A DNA stretch of 64,000 bases from CSP1-5 sp964558395 (GTDB lineage: Bacteria > Methylomirabilota > Methylomirabilia > Methylomirabilales > CSP1-5): positions 1-64,000 of the forward strand of contig CAZLDS010000001.1 of NCBI GenBank assembly GCA_964558395.1, read 5' to 3'. Position numbers and translations under genes: made by a program. The stretch's first letter is position 1. Each line of letters begins with the position of its first letter. This document shows, one piece after another, positions 34,780-43,109 of this stretch. Below the pieces are notes generated by a model. The model saw nothing but the letters and a program-made list of their open reading frames with translations. It was not told the origin of the DNA and did not search any database.

Positions 34780-37602
34780 TCAGGTGCCGCAACACTTCTT
34801 GAATTTCTTGCCGCTGCCGCATGGGCAAGGCTCATTGCGACCGATCTTGCCTCCTGCCTTGACCGCGACCGCAGGGGCCGGAGAGGGCTTGAGGGACTGT
34901 TTTGGGGCAGGACGGACAGGTTGCCGGCGAACCTGAGGAGCGGTCTGACCATCACCGGACGGGACTGCAGCTTTGGCGGGGACCTCGGCCGGAAGCTCCG
35001 TGATGGTCGGCTGGACCCGGAACAAATACTGGACGGTCTGCTCCTTGATCCGATCAACGGTTGCATCAAAGAGCTCAAATCCTTCGCGCTTATACTCCAC
35101 TAAAGGATCCCGCTGACCATACCCCCTGAGGCCAATCCCTTCCTTCAAATGGTCCATGCCCAACAGGTGGTCCTTCCACTGGACATCCACGATTTGGAGC
35201 ATCATGAATCGCTCGAAGTAACGCATGAAATCTGTCCCGAGATCCTGCTCCTTCTTCTCATAGGTAGCGTGAACCTTTTCCCAGAGTTCTGCCTTGAGGG
35301 TGCCCAGCGTCATTTCTTGAATGTCTTCGGTCGGGATGGCGATCTCCACGCCGAACTGCCGGTATATCGCCTCCGAGAGGCCTCGCAGATCCCAGTCCTC
35401 CGGGTATGCATCCTCATTCGCATAGAGGGCCACCAGCGATTCCAAGACTTCCTCGGCCATCTCGAGAATCGTCTCTTTGAGATTCTCCCCTTCAAAGATG
35501 TGTCGCCGTTCGCCGTAAATGATCTGACGCTGGCGGTTCATCACATCATCGTACTCAAGGAGGTGTTTGCGGATCTCGAAGTTGTGCGCCTCGACCCGCT
35601 TCTGGGCCGTCTCGATGGCCTTCGTAACCATGCCATGCTCAATGACCTCTCCCTCCTCCATCCCTAGCTTGTCCATCACCTTTTGGAGGCGCTCGCCACC
35701 AAAGATACGCAAGAGATCGTCCTCCAGAGAGAGGTAGAAGCGGGAGGAACCCGGATCGCCCTGCCGGCCGGACCGGCCCCGCAACTGGTTGTCGATCCGC
35801 CGGGCCTCATGGCGCTCGGTGGCCAGAATGTGCAGCCCACCGAGTTCCACGACCCGGTCATGTTCGGCGTTACTCAGGGGACGCACTTTGGCCAAGCATC
35901 GGGCATAGACCTCGGGGTCGATGGTGGGATCCAAAAGCCCATATTGCTGCATTCGGGTGGCTTCCCCGAGCGCCCTCGACATCTCTTCGCCATCCTCGTT
36001 TTCCGGGATCTCCTCCCGACGCTCCATCTCCCGGGCAAGGGAGTCGGGATTGCCGCCCAAAAGAATGTCCGTTCCCCGGCCGGCCATGTTGGTCGCGATG
36101 GTCACCGACTTGTACCGACCGGCCTGCGCAACGATCTCCGCCTCCCGCTCGTGGTATTTGGCATTCAAGACCTGGTGGGGGACGCCCCGACGTTTCAGCA
36201 GGGCCGAGAGTTTCTCCGACTTCTCAATCGAGGTCGTCCCCACCAAGACCGGCCTCCCCTTTTCGTAGAGCTCGGCGATCTCCTCGACCACCGCGTCGAA
36301 CTTTTCTCGCTCAGTCCGATAGATGACATCGGGGTAATTGGTCCGAACGAGCACCCGGTTGGTCGGGATGACCATCACATCCAGGTTATAGATCTCGGCA
36401 AACTCTGCTGCCTCGGTGTCGGCGGTTCCGGTCATACCGGCCAGCTTATCGTACATGCGAAAATAGTTCTGGAAGGTGATCGTCGCCAGCGTCTGGTTTT
36501 CGCGCTCGATTTTGACCTTCTCTTTCGCCTCTACCGCCTGGTGAAGGCCGTCAGACCACCGGCGGCCGGGCATGAGACGGCCCGTAAACTCGTCCACGAT
36601 GATCACCTGACCATCCTTGACCATGTAGTCCACATCCCGCTGGAAGAGACTGTGCGCCCGTAGTGCCTGCTGAACGTGATGGAGCGTGTCAATGTTGCTG
36701 GGGTCATATAGGTTAGAAATCCCCAGAATATGCTCAACCTTGGCCACCCCCTGCTCCGTGATGGCGACGGTCTTGGCCTTTTCATCAACGATATAATCCC
36801 CCTCACGCACAGCTTCAATCTCGGCCAGTTTGCCCTCCGTGATGGTCGCCGCACGTTTCAGGCGGGGGATGATCCGGTCAACTTGGTAATAGAGATCGGT
36901 CGATTCGTCGGCCGGCCCAGAGATGATCAGCGGGGTGCGGGCCTCATCGATCAGGATCGAGTCCACTTCGTCCACGATTGCGTAATGTAGATTGCGCTGC
37001 ACCATCTCGTCCAACGCAAACTTCATGTTGTCCCGGAGGTAATCGAAGCCGAATTCGTTGTTGGTGCCATACGTGATGTCCGCGGCGTAGGCACGTCGGC
37101 GATCTGTATCGACCATATCGTGCTGGATCAGGCCCACGCTCAGACCCAGGAAATGATAGATACCTCCCATCCATTGGCTATCCCGCTTTGCCAGGTAATC
37201 GTTCACGGTCACAATGTGGACTCCGCGACCCTGCAGGGCATTCAGATAGGCGGGCAGCGTGGACACAAGGGTCTTCCCCTCTCCCGTGGCCATCTCGGCG
37301 ATCTTCCCGGCGTGGAGGACGGCCCCCCCGATGAGCTGCACGTCAAAGTGGCGCATGTTGAGGACCCGGCGCGCCACTTCTCGGACGATCGCAAATGCCT
37401 CGGGGAGGATGTCGTCCAGGGTTGCTCCCTGCTCCAGGCGTTCCCTGAATTCCCCGGTTTTGGCCCTCAGGTCTGCGTCCGAAAGCTTCAGAAGCGCGGG
37501 TTCCATCTCGTTGATTTGACCTACGAGCGGGCGAAGCTTTTTGAGCTCCCGCTCATTCTTGGTTCCAATCACCTTGCCGATCACGTTGTGCCAGAGCGCC
37601 AT
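34780..37602 (-). CDS. secA: Preprotein translocase ATPase SecA
   Basis: Motor of Sec protein export. 940 residues from ATG 37602 (MALWHNVIGKVIGTKNEREL). Walker A is MATGEGKT, the DEAD-like box is VDEVDSILIDEARTPLIISG, and VGTTSIEKSE and GRSGRQGDPGSSRFYLS belong to the second ATPase domain. The C-terminus RNEPCPCGSGKKFKKCCGT is the zinc-binding SEC-C tail that contacts SecB or ribosomes. Twelve codons upstream an in-frame alternative start exists but family N-termini favour 37602. A promoter lies 45 bases upstream. Confidence 0.97.
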   Translation of the reverse strand: MALWHNVIGKVIGTKNERELKKLRPLVGQINEMEPALLKLSDADLRAKTGEFRERLEQGATLDDILPEAFAIVREVARRVLNMRHFDVQLIGGAVLHAGKIAEMATGEGKTLVSTLPAYLNALQGRGVHIVTVNDYLAKRDSQWMGGIYHFLGLSVGLIQHDMVDTDRRRAYAADITYGTNNEFGFDYLRDNMKFALDEMVQRNLHYAIVDEVDSILIDEARTPLIISGPADESTDLYYQVDRIIPRLKRAATITEGKLAEIEAVREGDYIVDEKAKTVAITEQGVAKVEHILGISNLYDPSNIDTLHHVQQALRAHSLFQRDVDYMVKDGQVIIVDEFTGRLMPGRRWSDGLHQAVEAKEKVKIERENQTLATITFQNYFRMYDKLAGMTGTADTEAAEFAEIYNLDVMVIPTNRVLVRTNYPDVIYRTEREKFDAVVEEIAELYEKGRPVLVGTTSIEKSEKLSALLKRRGVPHQVLNAKYHEREAEIVAQAGRYKSVTIATNMAGRGTDILLGGNPDSLAREMERREEIPENEDGEEMSRALGEATRMQQYGLLDPTIDPEVYARCLAKVRPLSNAEHDRVVELGGLHILATERHEARRIDNQLRGRSGRQGDPGSSRFYLSLEDDLLRIFGGERLQKVMDKLGMEEGEVIEHGMVTKAIETAQKRVEAHNFEIRKHLLEYDDVMNRQRQIIYGERRHIFEGENLKETILEMAEEVLESLVALYANEDAYPEDWDLRGLSEAIYRQFGVEIAIPTEDIQEMTLGTLKAELWEKVHATYEKKEQDLGTDFMRYFERFMMLQIVDVQWKDHLLGMDHLKEGIGLRGYGQRDPLVEYKREGFELFDATVDRIKEQTVQYLFRVQPTITELPAEVPAKAAVPSGDGQTAPQVRRQPVRPAPKQSLKPSPAPAVAVKAGGKIGRNEPCPCGSGKKFKKCCGT

Positions 37603-37646
37603 ATCCGTTCCCTTCGCCACACAAAAATACACACACAACTCGTTTT

Positions 37647-37675
37647 AGGCTAACATACTCCCCCACCCTCATCAA
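37647..37675 (-). promoter_or_regulatory. Candidate secA promoter
   Basis: Minus strand TTGATG (37670-37675), 17-base spacer, TAGCCT (37647-37652). The predicted start is about 38 bases before the secA ATG. Confidence 0.45.
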
Positions 37676-37691
37676 CTGCAAAGGACCGGCC

Positions 37692-37719
37692 AAAAAAAAC
37701 CCCCCGAAGCCTCGGGGGG
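37692..37719 (-). terminator. Rho-independent terminator of the M23 peptidase gene
   Basis: On the minus strand an eight-base GC stem (CCCCCCGA / TCGGGGGG, 37700-37707 and 37712-37719) with a four-base loop is followed by eight Ts (37692-37699). It lies 33 bases past the peptidase stop and insulates secA from it. Confidence 0.9.
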
Positions 37720-37751
37720 ATATCTTGGACCTCCCAGATGCGCGTTACGAC

Positions 37752-38681
37752 CTATGGGTTCCGCGCCTCCCGGGTCCTTCTCTCTTCATCGACGATATAC
37801 TTGAGGGGGTCCACAGGAAGGTCCTTGACGAGGACCTCGTAGTGCAGATGCGAGCCGGTGCTGTAGCCGGAATTCCCCACGGTGGCGATCACCTGGCCGC
37901 GCTTTACCCGCTGGCCTTTGTGCACTTTGTTCTCTTGATTGTGTCCATAAAAGGTCTTGAACCCGAAGCCGTGTGTAAGCACGATGACCCGCCCGTAGCC
38001 AGCCATTCTCCCTGAGAAGGTGACCACGCCCTCTGCCGCCGCCAGAATGGGCGTCCCGCGCGGGGCAGCAATGTCGATGCCCGTGTGCATCTGCGTTCGC
38101 CCGGTGAAAGGCGAAATGCGACGGCCAAACCCCGAGCTCATATACCCTTCGCTTTTGGCCGGCCAGATGGACGGAGTCGCGGCTAGCCGGTCCTTCTGCT
38201 GGTTCAGGTGGGTGTTCACCGCCTCCAGGCTCTCGGCCCGCAGGGCCACCTCGCGCTCGAGCTGCTGAAGATCTTGATATAGCTGTTCGACCAGCTCCTC
38301 ATGCTCTACCTCTTCGCCTGTGGCGAGGGCCTTTTGGAGTTCCAAGGTCCCACCACCCATCGCCATGGCGCTCCCCGCCTCCTCCATCCCTGCCATACGG
38401 CGGATTTGGTGATCGAAGCTGCGCAGGCGGGTGACCTCTCGCGCCAGCGTCTCCAGGCGCGTGGCTACGCCTCGCTGTGCCACCACGGCCTGGCGGAGGC
38501 GTTCGTGCTCCGCTGCATCAATCTGGATGGTCAAGGAATAGATCACAAGGACGGCGAGGCTGAGGAGGGCCAGACCTCCCCCGATGACGGCCACGCAAAT
38601 GCTGCGCCCAGTCAGGCGCCACTGGCGGGCCCGGGAGCGCGTGTCGGACAGAACGAAGATCGTATACCACTTCTCCGGCAT
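37752..38681 (-). CDS. M23-family (LytM-type) murein peptidase
   Basis: 309 residues: a short cytoplasmic start MPEKWYTIFVLSDTRSRARQ, one membrane helix (SICVAVIGGGLALLSLAVLV), a coiled coil (about 60-170, LQQLEREVALRAESLEAVN), then an M23 domain with HTGIDIAAPRGTPILAA and GSHLHYEV (zinc His and Asp residues present). It cleaves peptidoglycan cross-bridges or activates amidases at the periplasmic face. GGAG six bases before 38681 decides the start over a Met four codons earlier. A promoter and a terminator bracket it as a single-gene unit. Confidence 0.9.
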   Translation of the reverse strand: MPEKWYTIFVLSDTRSRARQWRLTGRSICVAVIGGGLALLSLAVLVIYSLTIQIDAAEHERLRQAVVAQRGVATRLETLAREVTRLRSFDHQIRRMAGMEEAGSAMAMGGGTLELQKALATGEEVEHEELVEQLYQDLQQLEREVALRAESLEAVNTHLNQQKDRLAATPSIWPAKSEGYMSSGFGRRISPFTGRTQMHTGIDIAAPRGTPILAAAEGVVTFSGRMAGYGRVIVLTHGFGFKTFYGHNQENKVHKGQRVKRGQVIATVGNSGYSTGSHLHYEVLVKDLPVDPLKYIVDEERRTREARNP

Positions 38682-38848
38682 GCTCATCTCCACGTATGTG
38701 AGCCGAGAAGCGGGTCCGCCTGCCGTGTGACTCGTACTTTGTACTTCCCCTAAGACGCCGTATCTAACGAACGGGCCGCGATGTCGGGAAGGCTAATCGT
38801 TCAGTGAGGAAAAACAAAATACCGTTTCACAATCTTAAAAGCTGCGCG

Positions 38849-38878
38849 AACCTATCATGATATGGGAAAAGGTGTCAA
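38849..38878 (-). promoter_or_regulatory. Promoter of the M23 peptidase with palindrome at the -10
   Basis: Minus strand TTGACA (38873-38878), 18-base spacer, TAGGTT (38849-38854). A perfect palindrome TATCATGATA (38853-38862) covers the edge of the -10. The leader is about 160 bases. Confidence 0.5.
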
Positions 38879-38890
38879 GATTTTTTTACC

Positions 38891-39586
38891 TTAGTCTGGT
38901 TCTATCAGGATCACCGTGAAACCGTGCGCGGCCACCTGGACTGCCGCGCGAGTCGCCGCCTCCCGGCTTGCATAACTTCCGACGCGAACCCGGTAAAAGG
39001 TGTCTTGGCCCACGTGGATCCTGCTGATATAGATATCAGAAGTCAGGCCGTCAAGACGATTCTTGAGGGTGAGTGCGTTCTGCTTGTCGGAAAACGCGCC
39101 CACCTGCAGTGTATATACAGGTGGTCGTGTCGCGGGGCGCCGTCCCAAGCCCGGACGGCGGGCCTCGTCTGGGCGTGCAATCACGGGAGGGCGGGAACCG
39201 AGCGGATACAAATGGACCCGCACAACGCCTTCCTTCACCATCCCGATGGTCCGGGCCGCTGCGTACGAGAGGTCGATGATGCGCCCCCTCACAAAGGGCC
39301 CCCGATCATTTACCCGCACTTGGATCGACTGACCGTTCTCCAGGTTCGTGACGTGCACCCACGAGCCCAGGGGCAGCGTCCGGTGCGCCGCGGTCAGCTG
39401 ATACATGTTAAAGACTTCCCCACTCGCCGTCCGACGCCCATGAAACTTCGGTCCATACCAGGAAGCCATCCCGGTCTGTCCCCCGCCGCTTGGCACATGG
39501 ACCCGGGGACCGGCACACGAGACAACGAAGAGTACAATAACGAGCACACCCAGTCGCGGAAGGAGGGACCTCGCTGTACCCTCCAC
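38891..39586 (-). CDS. rlpA: RlpA-like lipoprotein with SPOR domain
   Basis: 231 residues. A lipoprotein signal (LGVLVIVLFVVSC, C24) is followed by the double-psi beta-barrel of RlpA (GMASWYGPKFHGRRTASGE, FNMYQLTAAHRTLPLGS, VRVNDRGPFVRGRIIDLS with the catalytic Asp) and a C-terminal SPOR domain (YTLQVGAFSDKQNALTLKNR) that binds denuded glycan at the septum. RlpA is a lytic transglycosylase in some bacteria. GTG 39586 is chosen since GAGGAGG lies upstream and an earlier TTG falls exactly on a promoter -35. Confidence 0.9.
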   Translation of the reverse strand: MEGTARSLLPRLGVLVIVLFVVSCAGPRVHVPSGGGQTGMASWYGPKFHGRRTASGEVFNMYQLTAAHRTLPLGSWVHVTNLENGQSIQVRVNDRGPFVRGRIIDLSYAAARTIGMVKEGVVRVHLYPLGSRPPVIARPDEARRPGLGRRPATRPPVYTLQVGAFSDKQNALTLKNRLDGLTSDIYISRIHVGQDTFYRVRVGSYASREAATRAAVQVAAHGFTVILIEPD

Positions 39587-39619
39587 TATTTTGACCTCCT
39601 CGCGTGGTGAAATCGCTTC

Positions 39620-39649
39620 ACTGTACCGACTCTCCCCTTCTGGTGTCAA
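39620..39649 (-). promoter_or_regulatory. Promoter of rlpA
   Basis: Minus strand TTGACA (39644-39649), 18-base spacer, TACAGT (39620-39625), expected start near 39613, 27 bases before the GTG start codon. Confidence 0.6.
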
Positions 39650-39724
39650 GAAGAGCGAGGGGTTTGAATTGTGTCTTGCATTGGTCTTGCCATAAGAATA
39701 ATGATGTCTGTGTTTAACATCTCT

Positions 39725-39765
39725 CTCCTCCCTGCCGTCTAAAGGACAGGGAGGAGGTGAGACGG
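39725..39765 (+). promoter_or_regulatory. Alternative inverted repeats in the sigma gene leader
   Basis: CTCCTCCCTG (39725-39734) pairs with CAGGGAGGAG (39747-39756). The loop contains CCGTCT (39735-39740), which can instead pair with AGACGG (39760-39765). The region ends six bases before the ribosome site GGAGGG of the sigma gene. It may be a leader structure controlling that gene or the end of an upstream transcript. Confidence 0.45.
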
Positions 39766-39784
39766 TCTATCGGAGGGATCCACG

Positions 39785-40330
39785 GTGAAGGAGGCCGATC
39801 TGGCGCTGCTATCGGGACTGCGGCAAGGCGATCAGACCGCCTTCGACACCCTGGTCCGGCGGCACCAAAGGGATCTCTTTCGGTTGGCCTACCGGATGAC
39901 AGGGAACGCCGACGATGCAAAGGATCTCTCTCAGGAGGCTTTCCTCCGCGCGTACCGGGGCCTCGGAACCTTCGATGGACGCTCCAGGCTCTCGACCTGG
40001 CTGTATCGCATCACGGTGAATGTCTGCATCAGTCATCTGAGGCAACGTCGCCCCCCAGATGAAGGAGAGGTACCCGAGACCTACTCGGACGCTTCTCCCA
40101 AGCCCTTGGATAACCTAGAGGAGCACGAGGCGTACCGAGCCGTAGGCAAGGCCGTCGCCGATCTGCCCCCGCAACAGCGGGTCGTTCTGCTGCTGCGGGT
40201 TCACCACGGCCTCCCCTACCGCGAGATTGCCGAGATTTTGGAAAGGGCTGAGGGGACGGTGCGAGTAAACTATTTTCATGCGGTAGCCAAGTTACGAGCA
40301 GAGCTCAAAGGCCTCCGCGAAAATGTGTGA
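39785..40330 (+). CDS. ECF RNA polymerase sigma factor
   Basis: 181 residues. Region 2: AFDTLVRRHQRDLFRLAYRM, DAKDLSQEAFLRAYRGL, LSTWLYRITVNVCISHLRQR; region 4: LPPQQRVVLLLRVHHGLPYR then EIAEILERAEGTVRVNYFHA. The GTG start follows GGAGGGATCCAC. It heads an operon with a zf-HC2 membrane anti-sigma factor, a small exported protein gene now frameshifted, and DUF3106; this order suggests an envelope-stress regulon comparable in logic to RpoE/RseA or metal-efflux sigma systems. Confidence 0.92.
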   Translation: MKEADLALLSGLRQGDQTAFDTLVRRHQRDLFRLAYRMTGNADDAKDLSQEAFLRAYRGLGTFDGRSRLSTWLYRITVNVCISHLRQRRPPDEGEVPETYSDASPKPLDNLEEHEAYRAVGKAVADLPPQQRVVLLLRVHHGLPYREIAEILERAEGTVRVNYFHAVAKLRAELKGLRENV

Positions 40331-40338
40331 GGGCTCAC

Positions 40339-40857
40339 ATGGCGTGTGATGCGTACCGAAGCCAGCTGCTGGAATACTTGGATGGTGATCTGACGGGTCC
40401 GGCTCAGACCGAACTTGAGGCACATCTCGCGCTCTGTCCGCGGTGTCAAGAAGAGGTTCAAACCCTTCGGGAGACGCTGGCGCTGGTTGCGAGGATGCCG
40501 GTGCCCGAACCGACCGAGGATTTTTGGCAGCAGTACCTTCGAGAGCTTCGGCAAAGGGTCGCGCCATCCCCACGGTTGCCGCGCCTTTGGGACTGGTTCA
40601 CGACCCCTCTGCTGCGCCCGGTGCCGGCCCTGGCCGTGGGGATTGTGCTCGTGCTAGCACTGCTCCTCACGTCGCAGAGCAGCCCCGAGCGGCCTCCCCT
40701 ACCTGAACTCACGTCGCTCAGCTTGACGCAGCAACTGGCTTTGAGCCAAGACCTGGACGTACTTCGAGAGATGGATTTGCTGGAGGAGATCGACCTGTTG
40801 GAAGACTGGGAATTGATCCAATCGTTGACCATCGAGGGTCCCCGAAGGGCGTCCTGA
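40339..40857 (+). CDS. Membrane anti-sigma factor (zf-HC2) with Leu-Glu-rich periplasmic end
   Basis: 172 residues. The zinc motif HLALCPRCQEEV lies at about 29-40; one transmembrane helix (VPALAVGIVLVLALLLTSQS) at about 95-115; the periplasmic end has LDVLREMDLLEEIDLLEDWE, a leucine/acid repeat seen again in the next, broken gene. ATG 40339 has GAGGG five bases upstream and follows the sigma stop by eight bases; a GTG at 40327 would overlap it. It should sequester the sigma factor just upstream. Confidence 0.85.
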   Translation: MACDAYRSQLLEYLDGDLTGPAQTELEAHLALCPRCQEEVQTLRETLALVARMPVPEPTEDFWQQYLRELRQRVAPSPRLPRLWDWFTTPLLRPVPALAVGIVLVLALLLTSQSSPERPPLPELTSLSLTQQLALSQDLDVLREMDLLEEIDLLEDWELIQSLTIEGPRRAS

Positions 40858-40858
40858 G

Positions 40859-41111
40859 GTGGCGCGGGCGTGGAAGCCGCTGCTGCTCCTCGGTGTCATG
40901 GCAGCGACAACGGGACCGCGGGGTGGAGCGAACAACCGCGGCTAGTTCCCCAGGAACAGCAAAAGGAAGATGACGCGATCATACAGGACCTCGAAATCGT
41001 GAGAGAGCTCGAGTGCTTCAGATGCTCGAAATGCTTCAAGAAGTGGAGATGCTAGGAGAAATGGATCTATCCTTGCCTCCGACGTCCGCGTGGGAGGGAA
41101 AAGCGCGATGA
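40859..41111 (+). pseudogene. Small exported protein gene with two frameshifts
   Basis: Starts GTG 40859 one base after the anti-sigma stop: VARAWKPLLLLGVMAATTGP is a signal peptide, but a TAG occurs at 40943. A second frame continues LVPQEQQKEDDAIIQDLEIV then RELE, and after a missing C near 41010 (GAGTGCTTCAG would be GAGCTGCTTCAG) the third gives LLQMLEMLQEVEMLGEMDLS to a TGA that overlaps the DUF3106 ATG. The overlaps at both ends and the Leu-Glu repeat shared with the anti-sigma tail show it was one gene of about 80 codons. Two errors in 250 bases suggest real decay or poor local sequence. Confidence 0.65.
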
Positions 41112-41821
41112 GAAGTTTCGTCGCTTCACTCGTGAGTTGTGTCCTTCTCGTGTCAGCCGCGACCCCGGCCTGGACCCAGCAGTCCACGCCTCAGGGACCG
41201 CGGGTGAAGTCCTCCGCCCAATCGCAGCCCCCGGAGGAGCTCCGACGATGGTGGCAGAGTCTTTCGTCTGACGAGCGACAGCAACTGAAAAAACGCTATC
41301 GGGAATGGCAGGCCCTGTCTCCTGAGCAGCAGCAAGCTGCGCGGCAGCGCTTGAAAGCCTTCCAGCAGCTTTCACCCGAGCAACAGGAGCGGATTCGCCA
41401 GAACTACCAACGCTGGCGTGAACTATCGCCAGAGAAACGCGAACTCTTTCAGAAACGGTTCCGCCGCTGGCAGGAACTTCCTCGCGAAAAACGTGAGGCC
41501 CTTCGGGAGCGGTACCGGAACTTTCAGAATCTCCCCCCCGAGGAACGCGAGCGGATTCGAGAGCAGTGGCGGCGGTTCCAGCAGCTTTCTCCCGAGGAAC
41601 GGGAGCGCCGACGCACAGAGCGAGAGGAGCGCCGGCGGCGCTTCGAGCAACTGCCTCCTGAAGAACAGGAGGTCCTCCGGCGCGAGCGACAGGAACGGCG
41701 GGAAGGTTACAAACAACGCTCTCCGGAGGAACGTCAGCGGCCCCGACGCGAGCGGCGCGAGCAATCCGGGCGGAACAGACCACACTCCACTCCGAGAACC
41801 AGAGCTCCCCACAATCGCTAA
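41108..41821 (+). CDS. Exported DUF3106 protein with LSPEEQ-type repeats
   Basis: 237 residues: a Sec signal (RSFVASLVSCVLLVSAATPA, cleavage near AWT) and then about nine copies of a 14-15-residue helical repeat of the type W-x-x-L-S-P-E-x-R-x-x-L-x-x-R (examples: RWQELPREKREALRERYRNF and RFQQLSPEERERRR). The repeat resembles the LTxxQ helices of Spy/CpxP periplasmic chaperone-sensors. As the last gene of a sigma/anti-sigma operon it is a good candidate for the periplasmic sensor or effector. The tail is extremely Arg-rich. Confidence 0.85.
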   Translation: MRSFVASLVSCVLLVSAATPAWTQQSTPQGPRVKSSAQSQPPEELRRWWQSLSSDERQQLKKRYREWQALSPEQQQAARQRLKAFQQLSPEQQERIRQNYQRWRELSPEKRELFQKRFRRWQELPREKREALRERYRNFQNLPPEERERIREQWRRFQQLSPEERERRRTEREERRRRFEQLPPEEQEVLRRERQERREGYKQRSPEERQRPRRERREQSGRNRPHSTPRTRAPHNR

Positions 41822-41850
41822 AAAGTAGGACCGATCGTCGAGATGCCCAG

Positions 41851-42699
41851 TCAGCCCTGTCCGAGGCGGTCGATCACGTGTGGGATTATGAGCGTGGCGA
41901 GATCCGTCCGCGAGCCTCCACCTAAGACAGTCAGCAGCTTGCCCCCTGATGCTTCTCGCGCAACTCGCACCATGAAATCGGCCAACCCGACAAAGGCACG
42001 CAGGGAAAGTCCCATGTCGCCGTAGTCCCCCTGGTGACCATCAAAGCCGAAGTACCACACCGTGAGATCCGGGCGAAAGGTCACGGCCCTCTCCCCAAAG
42101 GCGGACTCCGCCCTCCGAAGATACGCCTCGTCCGGATCACGTCCTCCCCAGGGGGCCGGAACATCCACCTTGGTCCCGTCCGGGGAGATATACTCCATGC
42201 CGCAGATGCAGACGTGCAGAACGTCGGAATCTTCTTGGAAAATGTCTCTCGTCCCATCGCCATGGTGAGCATCGGTATCCAGAATCGCGAAGCGCCGGAC
42301 CCCAAATCTTTCCCGGAGGTGGGCGATGGCGATAGCTACATCGTTAAAACAGCAGTAGCCACCAAAGAAATCCCGACCGGCATGGTGCCCCCCAGCCCCA
42401 ATGAAGGCAAAGGCCCGATCCACTTCCCCGACCCAGATCTTCTCGGCGGCATCGACCACACCTCCCACGGAGGCCCGGGCAGTGCTTCAGAGGGGATCTG
42501 CCTCGACTTCTGGAATAAGTTCGGGGACGTGGACTTTGAGGATGAGTTCGTCCGAGATCTCCGGACACCGGTAGAGACGGAATCGGTCCTCCTGTAACAG
42601 CGCGTCGAGCGCGGCGGGAAAATCGGCTAGCCGGCGACCGACGGTCAGGTAACTTCGCCGACTGAAGCTTTCGTGATAAAACATCCCCACGTGTGTCAT
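41851..42699 (-). pseudogene. Histone-deacetylase-family protein interrupted by one in-frame TGA
   Basis: From ATG 42699 the frame reads MTHVGMFYHESFSRRSYLTV and 50 further residues to EVEADPL, then TGA (42487-42489), and continues in the same frame STARASVGGVVDAAEKIW to the normal end at 41851. Downstream motifs are intact: GAGGHHAGRDFFGGYCCFND, LDTDAHHGDGT and GFDGHQGDYGDMG, so the zinc site is complete. Total 283 codons. Either a nonsense mutation, a sequencing error, or read-through/recoding of UGA. A short hairpin CCTCC-GTG-GGAGG lies 14-26 bases after the TGA (42461-42473). It is convergent with DUF3106. Confidence 0.7.
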
Positions 42700-43109
42700 T
42701 TCCGCCCGTCCTCATTCCAAGGTCTCCGTGGAAACCAGATAAGCATCAACTGCCGACTCGGGCCTGCGACCTTGGACATTCGACCCTTGCCAGGGGGGTC
42801 TATCAAGATACCCACCGGGAAGTCAAGCGTCTTCGGCATCTGTCGTCGACTTCGACACCGCGCTCGAACTGGAGGGCACATATCCGGGAGGTTCACCCCA
42901 TCGCTTGACAAAATGTCCCGCCGCCAGAAACGCCCCGTCAATATGGCAGTGTTTCACCCGTCCGAACTCGCCAGATCACGCTTTCGAAAAATCGCTCCTC
43001 TCAATTGCCCAAACGAATTTAAATAGTTACATTCGCCGCCTCAGCCCTTGGGCCCTTGGCATACTCTTCGCACGGCTGGCCTCCCGAACGTCGCCCTCTT
43101 GGAGAAGAG
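42700..43109. other. 410-base divergent intergenic region
   Basis: Lies between the interrupted deacetylase-like gene (minus) and the Fn3/PKD gene (plus). No protein-like frame is evident. The last 55 bases hold a sigma54-like element (43056-43072) and the ribosome site of the plus-strand gene. Confidence 0.55.
43056..43072 (+). promoter_or_regulatory. Sigma54-like -24/-12 element
   Basis: TTGGCATACTCTTCGCA has GG at 43058-43059 and GC at 43070-43071 with ten bases between, and agrees with TTGGCA at -24 and TNGCA at -12. It is 38 bases before the ATG of the secreted Fn3/PKD protein. No enhancer-binding regulator gene is seen nearby. Confidence 0.35.

Noticed and set aside
35683..36663. Long plus-strand open frame (326 codons) opposite secA
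   Set aside because: It is fully antisense to the conserved secA frame and has no domain; GC-rich codon use commonly leaves such open antisense frames.
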